Source of the DNA: Aplysia californica
Lineage: Eukaryota; Mollusca; Gastropoda; Aplysiida; Aplysiidae
Reading direction: 5' to 3'
Length of the DNA stretch: 64,000 nucleotides
NCBI RefSeq assembly: GCF_000002075.1
Contig: NW_004797581.1
Span: forward strand, 298,685-362,684
Shown here: positions 1 through 64,000 of the stretch, piece after piece
Position numbering within the stretch: position 1 is the first letter of the stretch
Layout: the number at the start of each line of letters is the position of its first letter
The notes under the pieces: model-generated
What the model was told of the DNA's origin: nothing
Database searches by the model: none
The model's input: only the letters and a program-made list of their open reading frames with translations
Translations under genes and position numbers: made by a program

Positions 1-118
1 GTCTAACACTAACACACACATAGCGAAACATGCACAGAGCGAACCGATTTTCAGGTCTCAATATTACTGTGTATTTTCTTCTGCATGTATTTTCTTTGTT
101 TTGGACCTGTTGCTTCAG

Positions 119-63370
<63,252 letters not shown>

Positions 63371-64000
63371 GTAAGAGTTCTCTTGTTTACTTTTTTGGTT
63401 CCTTTTCAGTTAAATGCTGTAAGTTTCCTTGTTTTTACAAACAAAAAATCATAATAGTATCGTTTTAAATTTAAAAAAAAAAGAATATTTTGAGTTGTAC
63501 CTCTCCCATTACAGCTATGTGATTTTAAAATAAGACTGGAACTTTTTCAAGGAGAAGTCTCTTCATTTATTTGATTTTGCTCTATGCAGCTTATGCATCA
63601 TGACAGGAACTGTTTTAGTATCCCCCCCCCCCCAATTTTTTTTTAATAAGTAAAAAATAAAGAATAAATAGAATTTTAAAAAAAACCCATATAGATATAA
63701 ATATCATCCCAAAATAACGGAAGAGACATTAAACAGGTCCACAGCACTGTTGACAATTTTACCGTTACTGTCTGAAAACAAAAAATGCTCCAGAGTGCAG
63801 AAAGATGCTAGGGATCAAACAGTTTGATTTATCCATCTCATGCTTCAACATGGTGTGATGTTAGCATTCAAACTATCAAGTAAAATTTTGATTGATGGCG
63901 GGACGTGTTCATTCTGAAATTACGTTTAGTTCAACTGTAATATGTGGTTACAATACTTTTAAAAAATCAGAACCAAGCATCTCTCCATTTTCCAGTTTCT
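63371..64000. other. Intron 51 (runs to the window edge)
   Basis: AT-rich with a C9 run near 63624. The final bases ccattttccag/tttct could be the next acceptor (exon from 63996), but five bases are too few to confirm. Confidence 0.5.

Noticed and set aside
63996-64000. Possible first bases of exon 52 after ccattttccag
   Set aside because: Five bases are too few to verify frame or protein match.

Overview
The window is animal nuclear DNA. It carries the 5' and middle part of one large multi-exon gene on the + strand, an axonemal dynein heavy chain of the DNAH1 type (inner-arm dynein I1/f group). I placed 51 exons between 119 and 63370. All have GT-AG boundaries, the phases agree at every junction, and together they give 7,518 nt, or 2,506 codons in one open frame (2,495 if a 33-nt cassette-like exon is skipped). 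The protein runs from the N-terminal tail through the linker, AAA1, AAA2 and AAA3; the rest of the motor lies beyond the right edge. The repeat content (tRNA-derived SINEs, a LINE with an RNase H domain, piggyBac-like and other DNA transposons, long microsatellites) together with many small exons suggests a marine invertebrate, most likely a lophotrochozoan such as a mollusc. That assignment is an inference.

Layout: 0.1-8.3 kb, N-terminal tail exons 1-8. 8.3-10.3 kb, intron 8 with a 5'-truncated LINE and a 440-bp MITE. 11-28.3 kb, tail and linker exons 9-25, with a 2.0-kb transposon carrying 9-bp target duplications in intron 13 and a relic of a piggyBac-like transposase N-terminus in intron 15. 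28.3-33.5 kb, the long intron 25 with a 3.4-kb piggyBac-like element inserted in an older pogo-like MITE, followed by a nested SINE and two copies of the 440-bp MITE. 33.5-44.3 kb, end of the linker and AAA1 (exons 26-33); intron 32 is almost entirely transposons, including a 1.04-kb TTAA element and a 1.5-kb hAT-like element. 45-54.5 kb, AAA1/AAA2 exons 34-44, including a 15-nt microexon. 55.5-63.4 kb, AAA3 exons 45-51.

No second host gene is visible. Beyond the dynein gene, the main interest is the mobile DNA: at least five sequence-unrelated groups of elements end at TTAA and begin C(A/T/C)C(A/T)TT, as does the piggyBac-like transposase element in the same window. They look like a guild of non-autonomous partners. 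A separate 440-bp long-TIR MITE is present in nine copies, one per about 7 kb, and several copies have been used as targets by other transposons, so relative ages can be read from the nesting.
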